64,000 bases of DNA from contig NZ_LMUM01000021.1 in NCBI RefSeq assembly GCF_009765985.1, forward strand, positions 1-64,000, in the 5' to 3' direction. The stretch is from Acidobacterium sp. S8. Its GTDB lineage: Bacteria > Acidobacteriota > Terriglobia > Terriglobales > Acidobacteriaceae. Under the pieces are notes generated by a model, which was not told the DNA's origin, did not search any database, and saw only the letters and a program-made list of their open reading frames with translations. Shown piece after piece: positions 43,493-52,543 of the stretch (position 1 is its first letter; every line of letters starts with the position of its first letter). Made by a program: the position numbers and the translations under genes.

Positions 43493-43549
43493 GCGGGTTT
43501 CGTTCGAAGGGAACGGCTGCTTTCCAGTTTATCTGATTTATCCGGGCAT

Positions 43550-43710
43550 GCCGTCATTCTGAGCGCGTCATTTGCGTGGAGACTCCAGAAGATGTGCGAT
43601 AGCCACATATGCCGCACGGTTTCAGAAACAGGTGCGATCAGAGAAATTTGTAAGAGTTCTCACGTCTGCCGGCATTTTCTGGATTCTTCGCTTTGGCTCA
43701 GAATGACGCC
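43550..43710. repeat. Dispersed repeat, long copy in the pyrR-pyrB gap
   Basis: GCCGTCATTCTGA (43550-43562) and TCAGAATGACGCC (43698-43710) are near-exact ends (12 of 13 match), with an enlarged, unrelated middle. GGATTCTTCG lies inside the right end as in other copies. The element fills most of the gap between pyrR and pyrB, which lie on the same strand. Confidence 0.7.
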
Positions 43711-43716
43711 GCGTTT

Positions 43717-44292
43717 TTAATCGACGCGTTCGACGATCAATACCTGTTCGTCGTTGTCGATCTCGCGAAGTTTTACTTCGATGATCTCGCGGCTGCTGGT
43801 CTGCACCGTTCTGCCGACAAAGGTGGCTTCGATAGGCAGCTCGCGGTGTCCACGATCAATCAACGTGAGGAGCTGCACGCGGCGCGGACGGCCATGATCG
43901 AATAGCGCATCGAGCGCGGCGCGGATGGTGCGTCCGGTGTAGAGCACATCATCGACCAGGACGACATCACGCCCGTTGACGTCGAAGCCGAGATTGCCGT
44001 GGTTCACCACTGGGCGAATATCTTTGGTCGAGAGATCGTCGCGGTAAAAGCTGATGTCGAGGACGCCGACATCGACCGGATGCTTCTCGATTCCGGAAAT
44101 CAGGCTCGCCAGTCTCTTCGCCAGCGGAACGCCACGGCGCTGCACACCGACGAGACCGAGGGTCTCAGCTCCATTGTTTTTCTCGATGATCTCGTGAGCC
44201 AGGCGCACCAGGGTGCGCTCGATCTCTGAGGCGGAGAGGATGCGTCCCTTTTCACGGAGCTTTGGAGCGGAACTTGCCTGTGTCTCTGTCAT
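43717..44292 (-). CDS. pyrR: Bifunctional pyr operon regulator / uracil phosphoribosyltransferase
   Basis: A 191-residue PyrR-type protein. In Firmicutes, PyrR binds mRNA to control the pyr operon and also makes UMP from uracil and PRPP. The PRPP-binding loop is clear (VVLVDDVLYTGRTIRAALDAL), along with LGLVGVQRRGVPLAKRL, DIRPVV and RRVQLLTLIDRGHRELPIEATFVGR. The ATG at 44292 is preferred because it begins the family-like N-terminus. It is followed by pyrB and pyrC on the same strand after a repeat-filled gap. I see no obvious attenuator leader. Confidence 0.93.
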   Translation of the reverse strand: MTETQASSAPKLREKGRILSASEIERTLVRLAHEIIEKNNGAETLGLVGVQRRGVPLAKRLASLISGIEKHPVDVGVLDISFYRDDLSTKDIRPVVNHGNLGFDVNGRDVVLVDDVLYTGRTIRAALDALFDHGRPRRVQLLTLIDRGHRELPIEATFVGRTVQTSSREIIEVKLREIDNDEQVLIVERVD

Positions 44293-44347
44293 ATAAGGCT
44301 CTTGCCGGATGATACGAGGTGGGCGCGCTGCGCCGCAAGCCAATCTC

Positions 44348-45016
44348 TCAGGGTTGAATGGAAAGCCGCTTGCGCGCACCCAGCACGCGTGCGCCGATCA
44401 TGCCGCCTAACAGCGAGAAGGCGATCATCATGGCCGCGGCAAATGCTGACATAAACAGCACGACAGCTGCATGGCCATCGGGCGAAAGCCAGAAGTGGAT
44501 GAACCAGGGAATCTGCTGCGCGGCTTCAGGATTCTGATGCACCATCTGGTCGGTCATCTGCTGGGTCAGCGCAATGAGCTTCTGGTCAATCGACGCGCCG
44601 TGGTGCAGACCGTAGCGCTCAAAGACCATGCTGAGGCCATCGACCATGGTGGTGAAGAATGCAGCCATCACACCGACGAGCATGCCGATACGCCATCCGC
44701 TTCGGGGATTCGCAATCAGCAGGCCTTTGCGTTGATAAAGTGCTACGGCGCAGAACCCACCGGCCAGAACCCAGATCACGCCGAAGTCGAGCAGCGAGCT
44801 GAGAATCCCCACCGGCAGAGCTACCATCAGCGCGGCCTGCACGGCCGGCCGCCACGCCACCAGCTGTCCGCTGCGCAGAGACGTACCGTTCCCAACAGGC
44901 TGACCGCTTTCCAGCTGCTCCGCAGATTCCAGACGCAACTGGGGCGATCCGCAGTGGGAACAGAAGAGCTCGGAGTCTTGCAACGTCGCCCCGCAGTGAT
45001 GGCAGACCGGATCCAT
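44348..45016 (-). CDS. Zinc-ribbon membrane protein
   Basis: A 222-residue protein. A zinc ribbon (CHHCG...CSHCG, residues 5-24) is at the cytoplasmic N-terminus, and four hydrophobic helices follow (about 55-85, 95-120, 125-150 and 185-210). Such zinc-ribbon four-helix proteins of the DUF4199 kind recur in Acidobacteriota, but no function is known. The ATG at 45016 (MDPVCHHCG) is chosen over 45052. It ends 55 bases before the pyrR start and reads in the same direction. Confidence 0.78.
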   Translation of the reverse strand: MDPVCHHCGATLQDSELFCSHCGSPQLRLESAEQLESGQPVGNGTSLRSGQLVAWRPAVQAALMVALPVGILSSLLDFGVIWVLAGGFCAVALYQRKGLLIANPRSGWRIGMLVGVMAAFFTTMVDGLSMVFERYGLHHGASIDQKLIALTQQMTDQMVHQNPEAAQQIPWFIHFWLSPDGHAAVVLFMSAFAAAMMIAFSLLGGMIGARVLGARKRLSIQP

Positions 45017-45055
45017 GTCTTTGACCCTATCGCACCGCCAGAGCGAACGCAAACG

Positions 45056-45640
45056 CTATTGGCTGTCCTGCGAACCCTCGTCAATATTCGGCAGCTCTAG
45101 CTCGACCAGAGCAAACTTCGTGCCGCTGCCGGTATTTTTAATACCCACAATGTGCTGATGGTGCTTGGAACCTGCACGAAGGCTCAGCTCATCCTTTTCG
45201 TTCAGGTTCACATGCTCCGACTTCGAGTTGCTGCAGGTGAGTCCTTCAGATGTCGTGGTGGGTGTGCCAACCACGTTGTCGCCCCGGCACTCGATCACGT
45301 CACCGTAGCGGCCCAGGTTCTTGTGGTAGAAGTCCAGCACCTTGTCCTGTGAATCGGAGGTCTGGTAGCTCACCACCTTCACGCGCAGCTGCCACTTGCC
45401 GAAGCCCATGTGAATGTCAGCAGGCTTATCGTCGTGATCGGAAAAAATCTGCGCCCCTGGATAGACAGGCAAGCCCACGTCGGCTGCCGTCATCTGATTC
45501 GTGCGAACATGAAGGCCGCCCATCGGTGTATCGATTTTTACGTTTTTATCGTCGCCATTTTTGGCCTTGTCGACCTGAATGCGACAGCCGGTCGCGATAA
45601 GCATCGCGAACAGCCCCAATGGTAAAAAGCAGCGCTTCAT
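45056..45640 (-). CDS. Lipoprotein of unknown function
   Basis: A 194-residue lipoprotein with the signal LFAMLIATGC (Cys at about residue 19) and AGGGAGA before the ATG at 45640. The mature part begins with a charged stretch, then beta-rich segments (GLPVYPGAQIFSDHDDKPADIHMGFGKWQLRVKVVSYQTSD, VLDFYHKNLGRYGDVIECRGD). The fold resembles small secreted beta-sandwich lipoproteins, with a KVLDFYHKNL-type segment seen in other acidobacterial proteins. I assign no family. It precedes the zinc-ribbon protein gene in the same direction. Confidence 0.75.
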   Translation of the reverse strand: MKRCFLPLGLFAMLIATGCRIQVDKAKNGDDKNVKIDTPMGGLHVRTNQMTAADVGLPVYPGAQIFSDHDDKPADIHMGFGKWQLRVKVVSYQTSDSQDKVLDFYHKNLGRYGDVIECRGDNVVGTPTTTSEGLTCSNSKSEHVNLNEKDELSLRAGSKHHQHIVGIKNTGSGTKFALVELELPNIDEGSQDSQ

Positions 45641-46053
45641 CAACTGATCTCCCTGCTGAACTATACGTTTCTGCTTGAAAGTCCGTTCCCCCGATCGATG
45701 ATACCCAGATCTGCCCAAGAAGCTGTGCATTTTTTCTTGACATATCTTCACGGGAGATACAAGATGTAGATCGGCTGTTCGATTCGCTTCTATTCGTTGC
45801 GTACACCAGCGCATTCCCGAAGGACCTACTTAGGGAGGGGTTCTTTACGGAGGCAAGGATTGCGTCAGCAATGAGCAGCCATGACAAGCTGTGACTCCAG
45901 AGGCTTCTCCACGCGCGAAGCCTCTCTTTGTTTCTGGCCATTCCGCTTCACTTCTCCCGCAAATTCCGCCACTCTGCGTCGATATTTTGTCTGGCGCATC
46001 CTAAGTGCAGTGTCAAAATAAGTAACTGCCAAGCTCCGAAGGTGAGAACAGCC
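45641..46053. other. 413-base gap between the lipoprotein and OYE genes
   Basis: No gene is recognised. A TTGACA (45737-45742) on the plus strand could be a -35 box, but no good -10 box is seen at the usual distance. The gap is divergent between a minus-strand lipoprotein gene and a plus-strand oxidoreductase gene, so it should hold both promoters. Confidence 0.4.
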
Positions 46054-47193
46054 ATGCCCGCCGATAGTGCTAATCTCTTTGCTCCGCTTGAAGTTGGTAA
46101 CATCACTCTGCCTAACCGGATTGTCGTCTCGCCCATGTGCCAGTATTCATCGGAAGACGGTTTCGCCAATGACTGGCATCTGGTGCACCTGGGCAGCCGC
46201 GCAATCGGGGGAGCCGGGCTCGTGATTACGGAAGCGACTGCCGTAACGCCGGAAGGCCGCATCAGCCCGCATGATCTGGGTATCTGGAAAGACGAGCATA
46301 TTGCCCCGCTGAAGAGAATGGTGGACTTTATGCACGGCCAGGGGGCATTTGCCGGTATCCAGCTGGCGCATGCCGGACGAAAAGCGAGTATGCGCGTTCC
46401 ATGGATGGGCGAGGGCATTGCTACGGCGGAAGAGGGCGGATGGGATAACGTGCTGGCGCCGAGCGCCATCGCGTATGCGCCCCATTACAACCAGCCCCGG
46501 GCACTGGACCAGGCCGGGATCAGCAAAATTATTGCCGCCTTCGCGCAGGCAGCCAAGCGAGCCCTGCTTGCGGGGTTCGACGTGATTGAGCTGCACGCGG
46601 CCCATGGCTATCTTCTGCACGAATTTTTCAGTCCGTTAAGCAACCACCGCACTGACCAATATGGCGGCGCGTTTGAAAACCGTGTGCGCCTGCTGATCGA
46701 GGTTGTGGATGCGGTGCGCGAGACGTGGCCGGAGGAACGGCCGCTTTTTGTGCGCATCTCGGCAACGGACTGGGCAGAGGACGGCTGGAATCTGCAGAAC
46801 TCAATGGCGCTGGCTGCACAGTTGCGACTCCGAAAAGTCGATCTTGTGGATGTATCATCCGGAGGCCTTGTGCCAGGCGTGAAAATTCCGGTGGGGCCTG
46901 GATATCAAACTCATTTTTCGGAACAGATTCGCCGCCATACCGGTGTACTGACCGGCACGGTCGGCATGATTACCGAACCGGCACAGGCGGACCACATTCT
47001 TCGCACCGGGCAGGCTGATCTGGTCCTGATCGCGCGCGAACTGCTTCGCGATCCCTATTGGGCGCTCCACGCGGCGGATGATCTGGGGCAGAAGTTCACA
47101 TGGCCGGTGCAGTATCTGCGGGCTACGAGTGCTGAAGCCGGGTCGCGCGAGCCGATTACGGCCGACGATGCCGAAGCGCTGCGAATGGCATAA
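46054..47193 (+). CDS. NADH:flavin oxidoreductase / old yellow enzyme (YqjM-like)
   Basis: A 379-residue FMN-dependent ene-reductase. Typical features are LFAPLEVGNITLPNRIVVSPMCQYSS near the start with the active-site Cys in PMCQYSS (YqjM class), HLVHLGSRAIGGAGLVITEATAVTPEGRIS, ELHAAHGYLLHEFFSPLSNHRTDQYGG and FVRISATDWAEDG. YqjM-type enzymes reduce double bonds of unsaturated carbonyls. The ATG at 46054 with AAGGTGAG upstream is preferred to the long N-terminus from 45928. It is followed by msrA after 27 bases, which suggests an oxidative- or electrophile-stress operon. Confidence 0.92.
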   Translation: MPADSANLFAPLEVGNITLPNRIVVSPMCQYSSEDGFANDWHLVHLGSRAIGGAGLVITEATAVTPEGRISPHDLGIWKDEHIAPLKRMVDFMHGQGAFAGIQLAHAGRKASMRVPWMGEGIATAEEGGWDNVLAPSAIAYAPHYNQPRALDQAGISKIIAAFAQAAKRALLAGFDVIELHAAHGYLLHEFFSPLSNHRTDQYGGAFENRVRLLIEVVDAVRETWPEERPLFVRISATDWAEDGWNLQNSMALAAQLRLRKVDLVDVSSGGLVPGVKIPVGPGYQTHFSEQIRRHTGVLTGTVGMITEPAQADHILRTGQADLVLIARELLRDPYWALHAADDLGQKFTWPVQYLRATSAEAGSREPITADDAEALRMA

Positions 47194-47220
47194 GGAATTG
47201 AAGATTACGAAGGAGAAGTT

Positions 47221-47691
47221 ATGGAAAAAGCGACATTTGGTGCAGGTTGTTTCTGGGGTGTAGAGGTAGAGTTCGGGCGGATTCCGGGAGTGCTCGAAAC
47301 CGCAGTTGGCTACGAAGGCGGCAAGCTCAACAATCCCACTTACAAAGACGTGTGCACGGATGGGACCGGTCACGCAGAGGTTGTTGAATTGACCTTCGAC
47401 CCGGCAAAGGTCAGCTATGAAAAGCTGCTGGAGGCATTCTTTGCTCTCCACGACCCGACCACCCTCAACCGCCAGGGACCTGACTGGGGCACGCAGTATC
47501 GTTCGGTGGTCTTTTACCATTCACCAGAGCAGGAAGCCGACGCCAAGCGCGTCATCGAGAAGCTGACGGCGGAGAAGAAGTTTTCGCGGCCGATTGTGAC
47601 GCAGATAGTTCCGGCAGAGACCTTCTGGAAGGCTGAGGAATATCACCAGAAGTATCTGGAGAAGCGCGGCGTGACCAGCTGCCATATCTAG
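47221..47691 (+). CDS. msrA: Peptide methionine (S)-sulfoxide reductase A
   Basis: A 156-residue enzyme that repairs methionine sulfoxide in proteins. The active-site motif GCFWGVE is near the start with Cys10; YKDVCTDGTGHAEVVELTFDPAKVSYEKLLE and RQGPDWGTQYRSVVFYHSPEQ complete the fold. A later cysteine near the end (GVTSCHI) may be the resolving one. AAGGAGAAG precedes the ATG. It is 27 bases after the old-yellow-enzyme gene and probably cotranscribed with it. Confidence 0.95.
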   Translation: MEKATFGAGCFWGVEVEFGRIPGVLETAVGYEGGKLNNPTYKDVCTDGTGHAEVVELTFDPAKVSYEKLLEAFFALHDPTTLNRQGPDWGTQYRSVVFYHSPEQEADAKRVIEKLTAEKKFSRPIVTQIVPAETFWKAEEYHQKYLEKRGVTSCHI

Positions 47692-47718
47692 AGCATTTTT
47701 CCTGTAGGCGATAGACCA

Positions 47719-47802
47719 CTGTCATTCTGACGAAAAACGGGAGAAGAAAAGAATCTCAAACCAGGCTGGTTGGGGATTCTTCGCCACGGCTCAGAATGAC
47801 GA
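47719..47802. repeat. Dispersed nested inverted repeat copy after msrA
   Basis: GTCATTCTGA (47721-47730) and TCAGAATGAC (47791-47800) are exact ends. Inside, AAGAATCTCAAACCAG is followed by a partial reverse complement TTGGGGATTCTT. The unit lies between msrA and the terminator of the opposing receptor gene. Confidence 0.8.
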
Positions 47803-47876
47803 CTTTTGTTCTTGGTCGCTGTAGGAAATTTTCTATGAGCGCTTTGCAGCAGTGATGGATTGTGACTACATATAAC

Positions 47877-47911
47877 AAAAAGCCGCAGATCAGACTGATC
47901 TGCGGCTTTTT
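47877..47911. terminator. Bidirectional intrinsic terminator
   Basis: AGCCGCAGATCAG (47881-47893) and CTGATCTGCGGCT (47895-47907) are exact 13-base arms around a single A, flanked by five A on the left and TTTTT on the right. It lies between the convergent msrA and receptor genes and is a textbook two-way Rho-independent terminator. Confidence 0.92.
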
Positions 47912-47943
47912 GTATTTCTGCTGGTTAAACCGTTCAGCTCGAA

Positions 47944-50900
47944 CTAGAAGCTGATACGGAAGTAGGCTTGTCCCTGACGTGGGGTGTTGTTCTGGCAGGG
48001 GCCAACGACATAACCGAAGTTGGCGTTGGGATTTCCCGCCGTACGAAGATCACTGACATTCGAGTCCGTGGGTCCGCAAACCTGCATACGGTTCAGGAGG
48101 TTGAAGTATTCCATCCGCAATTCAGCCTGCACCTTTTCGCCGAAATCGAACTTCTTGGCGAGCCCCACATTTTCGACAGACGAAAACGGATTCCGCAGAT
48201 CGCTCTGATTGCGTGCCGCATCACCTACTGCTGTGCGGCCCGGATCAGTGAAAGCCGCGGTGTTATATACCGGCTGGTTTTTGTAATAGTTGTTGTAATT
48301 GAGATGAATGGCCGCCCCCGGTACATCGTTGGCGCGGTTGCCACCGGTCGCCAATGGAGAACCCGAAGCTCCGATACCGAACGGCGTGCCGCTCTGATAC
48401 TGGAATGTGCCGCTGAGCTGCCAGCCGCCAATCACTTCCCGGCTGATGAATCGATTGCCGCCACTGAACAGTGGCTTGCCTGCTCCGAAGGGCAATTCAT
48501 AGACGCCGCTCAGAACAATCAGGTGTGGCTGATCGCCGGATGAAACCGCCCATTCCGCCTTCTGGTTGAATTTGTTCAGCGTGTTCGGCGAGTTGATGCT
48601 GAACCCATTATCGGAGTTCGACATGGTCCGCGAGTACGTATACGAGAGCAGGAAGCTCAGGCCATCCGTGAAACGCTTCTGCAACTGCGCTTGCAGAGCG
48701 TTATAGATGGAAACGCCGTTGGTGTCGAAATTGTTCAGCGTGTTTCCATCCTCTGTTCCGAGGAACTGAGGATATTCAAGCAACGCCTGCTGAACAGTCT
48801 GGCCGGGGAAATCGTTCTGGAAGTTAGCATAGGGCTGGTAGACGCCGCCAATGTTGGGCACGCCTACGCTCTGTAGCGCTGTCTGACCTGCTGCTGAGTT
48901 CCAGGGCTGAAGCAGAGCCTGACCCAGTGACAGGTACTTGGGATCAAGTTGGTTGGTCGGGTTCAGCGCCGATACGAGATGGACGCCATGGTTGCCCACA
49001 TAGCTGATCGACGTGAAAAGATTCCACGGCAGCTCATGCTGGATGCCAAGGTCCCACATCTGCGAGTAGGGCTGACGGATGCCGCTCTTCTGGAGAACGT
49101 GAAGCAAACCGGAACCATTTCCGATGGTCGCAGTCAGAGGGGTATTCTGCGGATTTCCCAAAGTGCGAGCATCCCAGCTTCCGTACGCAGCAACATTCGT
49201 TCCGCTGGAAGGCGTCTGGTTGGTGCCCGCCAGAATATTTCCGTAGTCGTTGGCCACCTTGTTGGTGCCGAATTCGTAGGCGCCGCCATCGAGGAAGATG
49301 ACGGAGTAGCCGCCGGAGACGACCGTTTTAGGATCGAGCACGTAGGCGAAGCCGACGCGCGGTCCGACATTCTTCCACGGAATATCTGCGCGGCTGAAGC
49401 CGGCAGCTTCCGGTCCGTGACCAAGCGCGGTCGCCGCACCCAACAATGGACCATTCGGCCCGATCGCTCCGGGATTCGGCTTGTTTACGTCGAGGAAGGT
49501 TACGTTGCCCGGCTGGTCCGCAGTAAATGGCACCAGGATGTCCCAGCGAATGCCGGCGTTGAGCGTGAGCCGCGGGTTAACCTTGATGTCGTCCATAAAA
49601 TAAGGCGAGATCGAGTAATTGCGCAGCCTGGTTTCCAGAGCCTGTTGCCGCTTGGTGCTATCCACCTGTCCGAGCAGGAAGCTGGCAAAGGCGTTACCGG
49701 TGGTGTTCTCGTTGAGCTGAGAACCCTGGTTTGTAATGCCGTTGCTGGTTGTGAGGCTGGAGAAACCGAATCCACCGGTGCAGTCGTCGCACTCGTGATC
49801 GTTCTGATAGGCGCGGCGCGTTTCAAAGCCGAAGTTAAAGGTGTTGCGTCCGTGTGTGTAGAGATAGTTATTTGCGAACGCGAGGCCCAGCTTGCGATTG
49901 ATGCTGCTGATCTCGCCATTGCTGCCGGCGCCCCAGGTGGTCGGCGCATCCGGCGCAAGGCCGCCAAAGCTGATCGTCGGGAGTGTCGTTCCATCCTCGA
50001 CGCCGCCGAAGTTGACGCCCTGATGAGCATTGAGCTCGTTGTTAATCTCGCCCATCCAGCCGAAACCGGCAGTGACGACCAGGTTGTTCGATATGGTACC
50101 CGTGTAGTTCAGGAAGAAGCCTGAGCCAATACGCGGCTCTGTCTTCAGACCCGACAACTCATTGCTGAAGTATGCATTGTTATCGATCGCCGGCGAGTTA
50201 TGCATATCCCGCCACTGGCTGTAATGAAGCGAATGGCGCTCGTTGAGATTGTGATCGACCGTAAAGCCCCATGAGGTCTGCGTGGTCTGCACGATTCCGA
50301 GCTGCGAGTTGATGTTGTTGGTCAGGCCGGGCAGCGTCGGATCAGGAATCTGGGTGAGCAAGCTCGACGACAACGCGCTCATGCAGCTTTGCGGAATCAC
50401 ATTGCCAGGAAACTGCTGTCCCGGAGTAAGCCCGGCGCAGTGCAGACCGGCCGGCACATAGATGGGCGCATAGCCGGAAAAGTTACCCTGCTTCGCCTGT
50501 GCTGTCGGCACCGTCATGGTTGCGGAAGGCTGCTGGTTCCACTTGAACCACTCGGAACTGGCATGCCAGAAGGTGCGATTGCGACCGTCATACAATTTCG
50601 GGATCCAGACGGGACCGCCGATGGAAAAGCCGTAGTTATTCTGCTTGTCTACAGGAACGGTGGGATTGATTTGGACCAGTCCGCGCGCGTCGAAGAAGTC
50701 GTTGCGGTTGATCTCAAAGGCATCGCCGTGCAACGTGTTCGTACCGGAAACGAAGTTGTAGCTCACCGCGCCCTGACCCAGTCCATATTGGGTGGAAAAT
50801 ACCGAGCTGGCAACGTGAAACTCGTTCACCATTTCAAACGGTGGATTGATGTAGCTCTGGAAGCCTTCCGTCTCCGATTGCACGGCCGGAACGCCCTGAA

Positions 50901-51468
50901 AGAGAACTTCATTCTGGAAATCCTCTCCACCAGAGATGCGGTGGCTGAATTCGCTGCCGGTCACGCCAGGCGCGAGGAAGATGAAGTCGTCGATCTGACG
51001 TCCCTGCCCGTTTACCTGGTCAGGCAATTCCTGCACGACTTTGTTTTCGACGGTGACGCCAACCTGCGGGGTTTGCATCTCCAGAGAGATGGCAGAACTG
51101 GTGACCTGCACCTGCTGGCTCACCTCACCCACCTGGAGCACCAGGTTTACGCCAGCGGTCTGTCCTGTTGAAACGGTGACGCCATTTTCGATCGCAGTCT
51201 GAAAGCCCTCCTTCGTAATGGTGACTTTGTATGCGCCGGGTACGAGGCTGGGGATGTTGTAGGTACCCGCCGAACTGGTGACCGCTTCGGTCACTACGCC
51301 GGTAGCGGTATTGAGAACCTGAACGCGTGCCCCGTCAAGAATAGCGCCGGATGAGTCGGTAACCGTGCCGTTGATACCGCTCTGTGTCTGGGCAAAAGCC
51401 CCACTGATGCAAACCAACGAAAACAGCAGGATCGTTGGAACAAGAAGCCTCCGAAAGTATGAGAACAA
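47944..51468 (-). CDS. Oar-like TonB-dependent receptor with carboxypeptidase-regulatory domain
   Basis: A 1174-residue outer-membrane protein. After the signal peptide (FSLVCISGAFAQ), a carboxypeptidase-regulatory-like domain (residues about 28-115: GTVTDSSGAILDGARVQVLNTATG) precedes a TonB plug and a very large barrel that ends in an aromatic residue (YFRISF). This Oar-like type is the most expanded receptor family in Acidobacteriota and is thought to take up glycans or other polymers, but the ligand here is unknown. The start is a TTG at 51468 with AGGAAGG upstream. A LacI-like palindrome lies about 110 bases before the start. Confidence 0.9.
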   Translation of the reverse strand: MFSYFRRLLVPTILLFSLVCISGAFAQTQSGINGTVTDSSGAILDGARVQVLNTATGVVTEAVTSSAGTYNIPSLVPGAYKVTITKEGFQTAIENGVTVSTGQTAGVNLVLQVGEVSQQVQVTSSAISLEMQTPQVGVTVENKVVQELPDQVNGQGRQIDDFIFLAPGVTGSEFSHRISGGEDFQNEVLFQGVPAVQSETEGFQSYINPPFEMVNEFHVASSVFSTQYGLGQGAVSYNFVSGTNTLHGDAFEINRNDFFDARGLVQINPTVPVDKQNNYGFSIGGPVWIPKLYDGRNRTFWHASSEWFKWNQQPSATMTVPTAQAKQGNFSGYAPIYVPAGLHCAGLTPGQQFPGNVIPQSCMSALSSSLLTQIPDPTLPGLTNNINSQLGIVQTTQTSWGFTVDHNLNERHSLHYSQWRDMHNSPAIDNNAYFSNELSGLKTEPRIGSGFFLNYTGTISNNLVVTAGFGWMGEINNELNAHQGVNFGGVEDGTTLPTISFGGLAPDAPTTWGAGSNGEISSINRKLGLAFANNYLYTHGRNTFNFGFETRRAYQNDHECDDCTGGFGFSSLTTSNGITNQGSQLNENTTGNAFASFLLGQVDSTKRQQALETRLRNYSISPYFMDDIKVNPRLTLNAGIRWDILVPFTADQPGNVTFLDVNKPNPGAIGPNGPLLGAATALGHGPEAAGFSRADIPWKNVGPRVGFAYVLDPKTVVSGGYSVIFLDGGAYEFGTNKVANDYGNILAGTNQTPSSGTNVAAYGSWDARTLGNPQNTPLTATIGNGSGLLHVLQKSGIRQPYSQMWDLGIQHELPWNLFTSISYVGNHGVHLVSALNPTNQLDPKYLSLGQALLQPWNSAAGQTALQSVGVPNIGGVYQPYANFQNDFPGQTVQQALLEYPQFLGTEDGNTLNNFDTNGVSIYNALQAQLQKRFTDGLSFLLSYTYSRTMSNSDNGFSINSPNTLNKFNQKAEWAVSSGDQPHLIVLSGVYELPFGAGKPLFSGGNRFISREVIGGWQLSGTFQYQSGTPFGIGASGSPLATGGNRANDVPGAAIHLNYNNYYKNQPVYNTAAFTDPGRTAVGDAARNQSDLRNPFSSVENVGLAKKFDFGEKVQAELRMEYFNLLNRMQVCGPTDSNVSDLRTAGNPNANFGYVVGPCQNNTPRQGQAYFRISF

Positions 51469-51802
51469 GCTGAATGACCTTCCTAAGCATTAGTAATGCG
51501 AAAAGTACTGGCACCACGGCTTTCCAGGGCTCATTTCAAGGGGAGCGGATAAGCGTGGTATGGTTTCCATTCCATTATGGTATCGATTCCACTGGAAACT
51601 TAGATTGTTGCTTGATTAGATAATAGCTGTCAAGAACGGGAGGCGACGTTGGCGGAAAAACTGCGTTCCGCAATCAGCCGGATTGATTCGAGAAAGGGAT
51701 TTTTGGAAGGAGATATCGAATGAGGAATCTGTATGTCCGCTATACAAAGCTCATCATGATTTTGGATTGTTGAGCATTGGCCGATCGGCCTGCATGAAGG
51801 AA
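51469..51802. other. Upstream region of the receptor gene
   Basis: This 334-base stretch between the receptor start and the tRNA has no recognisable gene. It contains the receptor's likely promoter and the palindrome at 51578-51591. A 61-residue plus-strand frame at 51683 crosses the tRNA and is not a protein. Confidence 0.5.
51578..51591. promoter_or_regulatory. LacI-type palindrome upstream of the receptor
   Basis: TGGTATCGATTCCA is an imperfect 14-base palindrome (12 of 14 positions agree) centred on CG, the layout of LacI-family operators. It lies 110 bases upstream of the receptor TTG. No LacI gene is in the window, so the regulator would lie elsewhere. Confidence 0.4.
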
Positions 51803-51879
51803 TGGTGCGCCCGGAGAGATTCGAACTCCCGACCTAATGCTCCGGAGGCATTCGCTCTATCCAGCTGAGCTACGGGCGC
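51803..51879 (-). tRNA. tRNA-Arg (anticodon CCG)
   Basis: On the minus strand the acceptor GCGCCCG pairs with CGGGCGC; GCTC...GAGC forms the D stem; AATGC and GCATT form the anticodon stem around CTCCGGA, giving the anticodon CCG that reads CGG; GGGAG and CTCTC flank TTCGAAT. The 3' end reads A followed by CCA, so CCA is encoded. Length is 77 bases and all stems pair. Confidence 0.97.
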
Positions 51880-51991
51880 GCATCTTTAGAATACTATACT
51901 CGGCTTGCGCGAAAGCTTTACTTTGACACGCGGGTCGCTTCGCGCTCTGATGGAGGGGCCGCTTCCCGGCAGGAAAAAGGAGAGTTCTCAG

Positions 51992-52543
51992 ATGCAGCGC
52001 AGGTTTTTCACGAAGATACTTTGTTGCGCCTTGTTCGCAACCATGATTGGTTCTGTCGCCCTCAGGGCGCAGGACGACAAGAAATCGCGGCCCAGCCCGC
52101 CAGAGCAGGCGGCCGTCAGCTTCGGCAGCAAGACCGTCACCATCGACTATGGCGCGCCTTCGATGAAAGGACGGAAGATATTCGGGGGCCTCGTACCCTA
52201 TGACCACTGGTGGCGGACGGGCGCGAACGAGGCGACGACGCTGAAAACCGATATCAACCTGAGGATTGGCAATCTTGGCGTGCCCGCCGGGACCTATACG
52301 CTCTACACGCTCCCATCAGAAAATGGCTGGACGCTGATCGTGAATAAGCAGACAGGCCAGTGGGGCACCAAGTATGACGAGACCCAGGACCTGGGACGCG
52401 TGAAGATGTCAGAAGGCGTAATGCCGAGCAGCCCGGTCGAGACCTTCCAGATGAAGTTTGAGAACACCAAGGATCTGACAACGGAACTGCACCTGGCATG
52501 GGAGACGACCAACGTCTTTGTCCAGGTAACGGCGATCCCCTAG
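51992..52543 (+). CDS. DUF2911 family exported protein
   Basis: A 183-residue protein with a signal peptide (ILCCALFATMIGSVALRAQ) and a DUF2911 domain. Hallmarks are VTIDYGAPSMKGRKIFGGLVPYDHWWRTGANEATTL, IGNLGVPAGTYTLYTLPSENGWTLIVNKQTGQWG and the beta-rich C-terminal half. DUF2911 proteins are exported and of unknown function. The ATG at 51992 is preceded by AAAAGGAGAG. Its last four bases overlap the end of the opposing small gene. Confidence 0.88.
   Translation: MQRRFFTKILCCALFATMIGSVALRAQDDKKSRPSPPEQAAVSFGSKTVTIDYGAPSMKGRKIFGGLVPYDHWWRTGANEATTLKTDINLRIGNLGVPAGTYTLYTLPSENGWTLIVNKQTGQWGTKYDETQDLGRVKMSEGVMPSSPVETFQMKFENTKDLTTELHLAWETTNVFVQVTAIP

Noticed and set aside
48949-50124. Plus-strand 391-residue frame opposite the TonB receptor
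   Set aside because: Shadow of the receptor; no start site or motif.
51683-51868. Plus-strand 61-residue frame ending in RRDSNSRPNAPEAFALSS
   Set aside because: The tail is the well-known false translation of a tRNA gene read in antisense.
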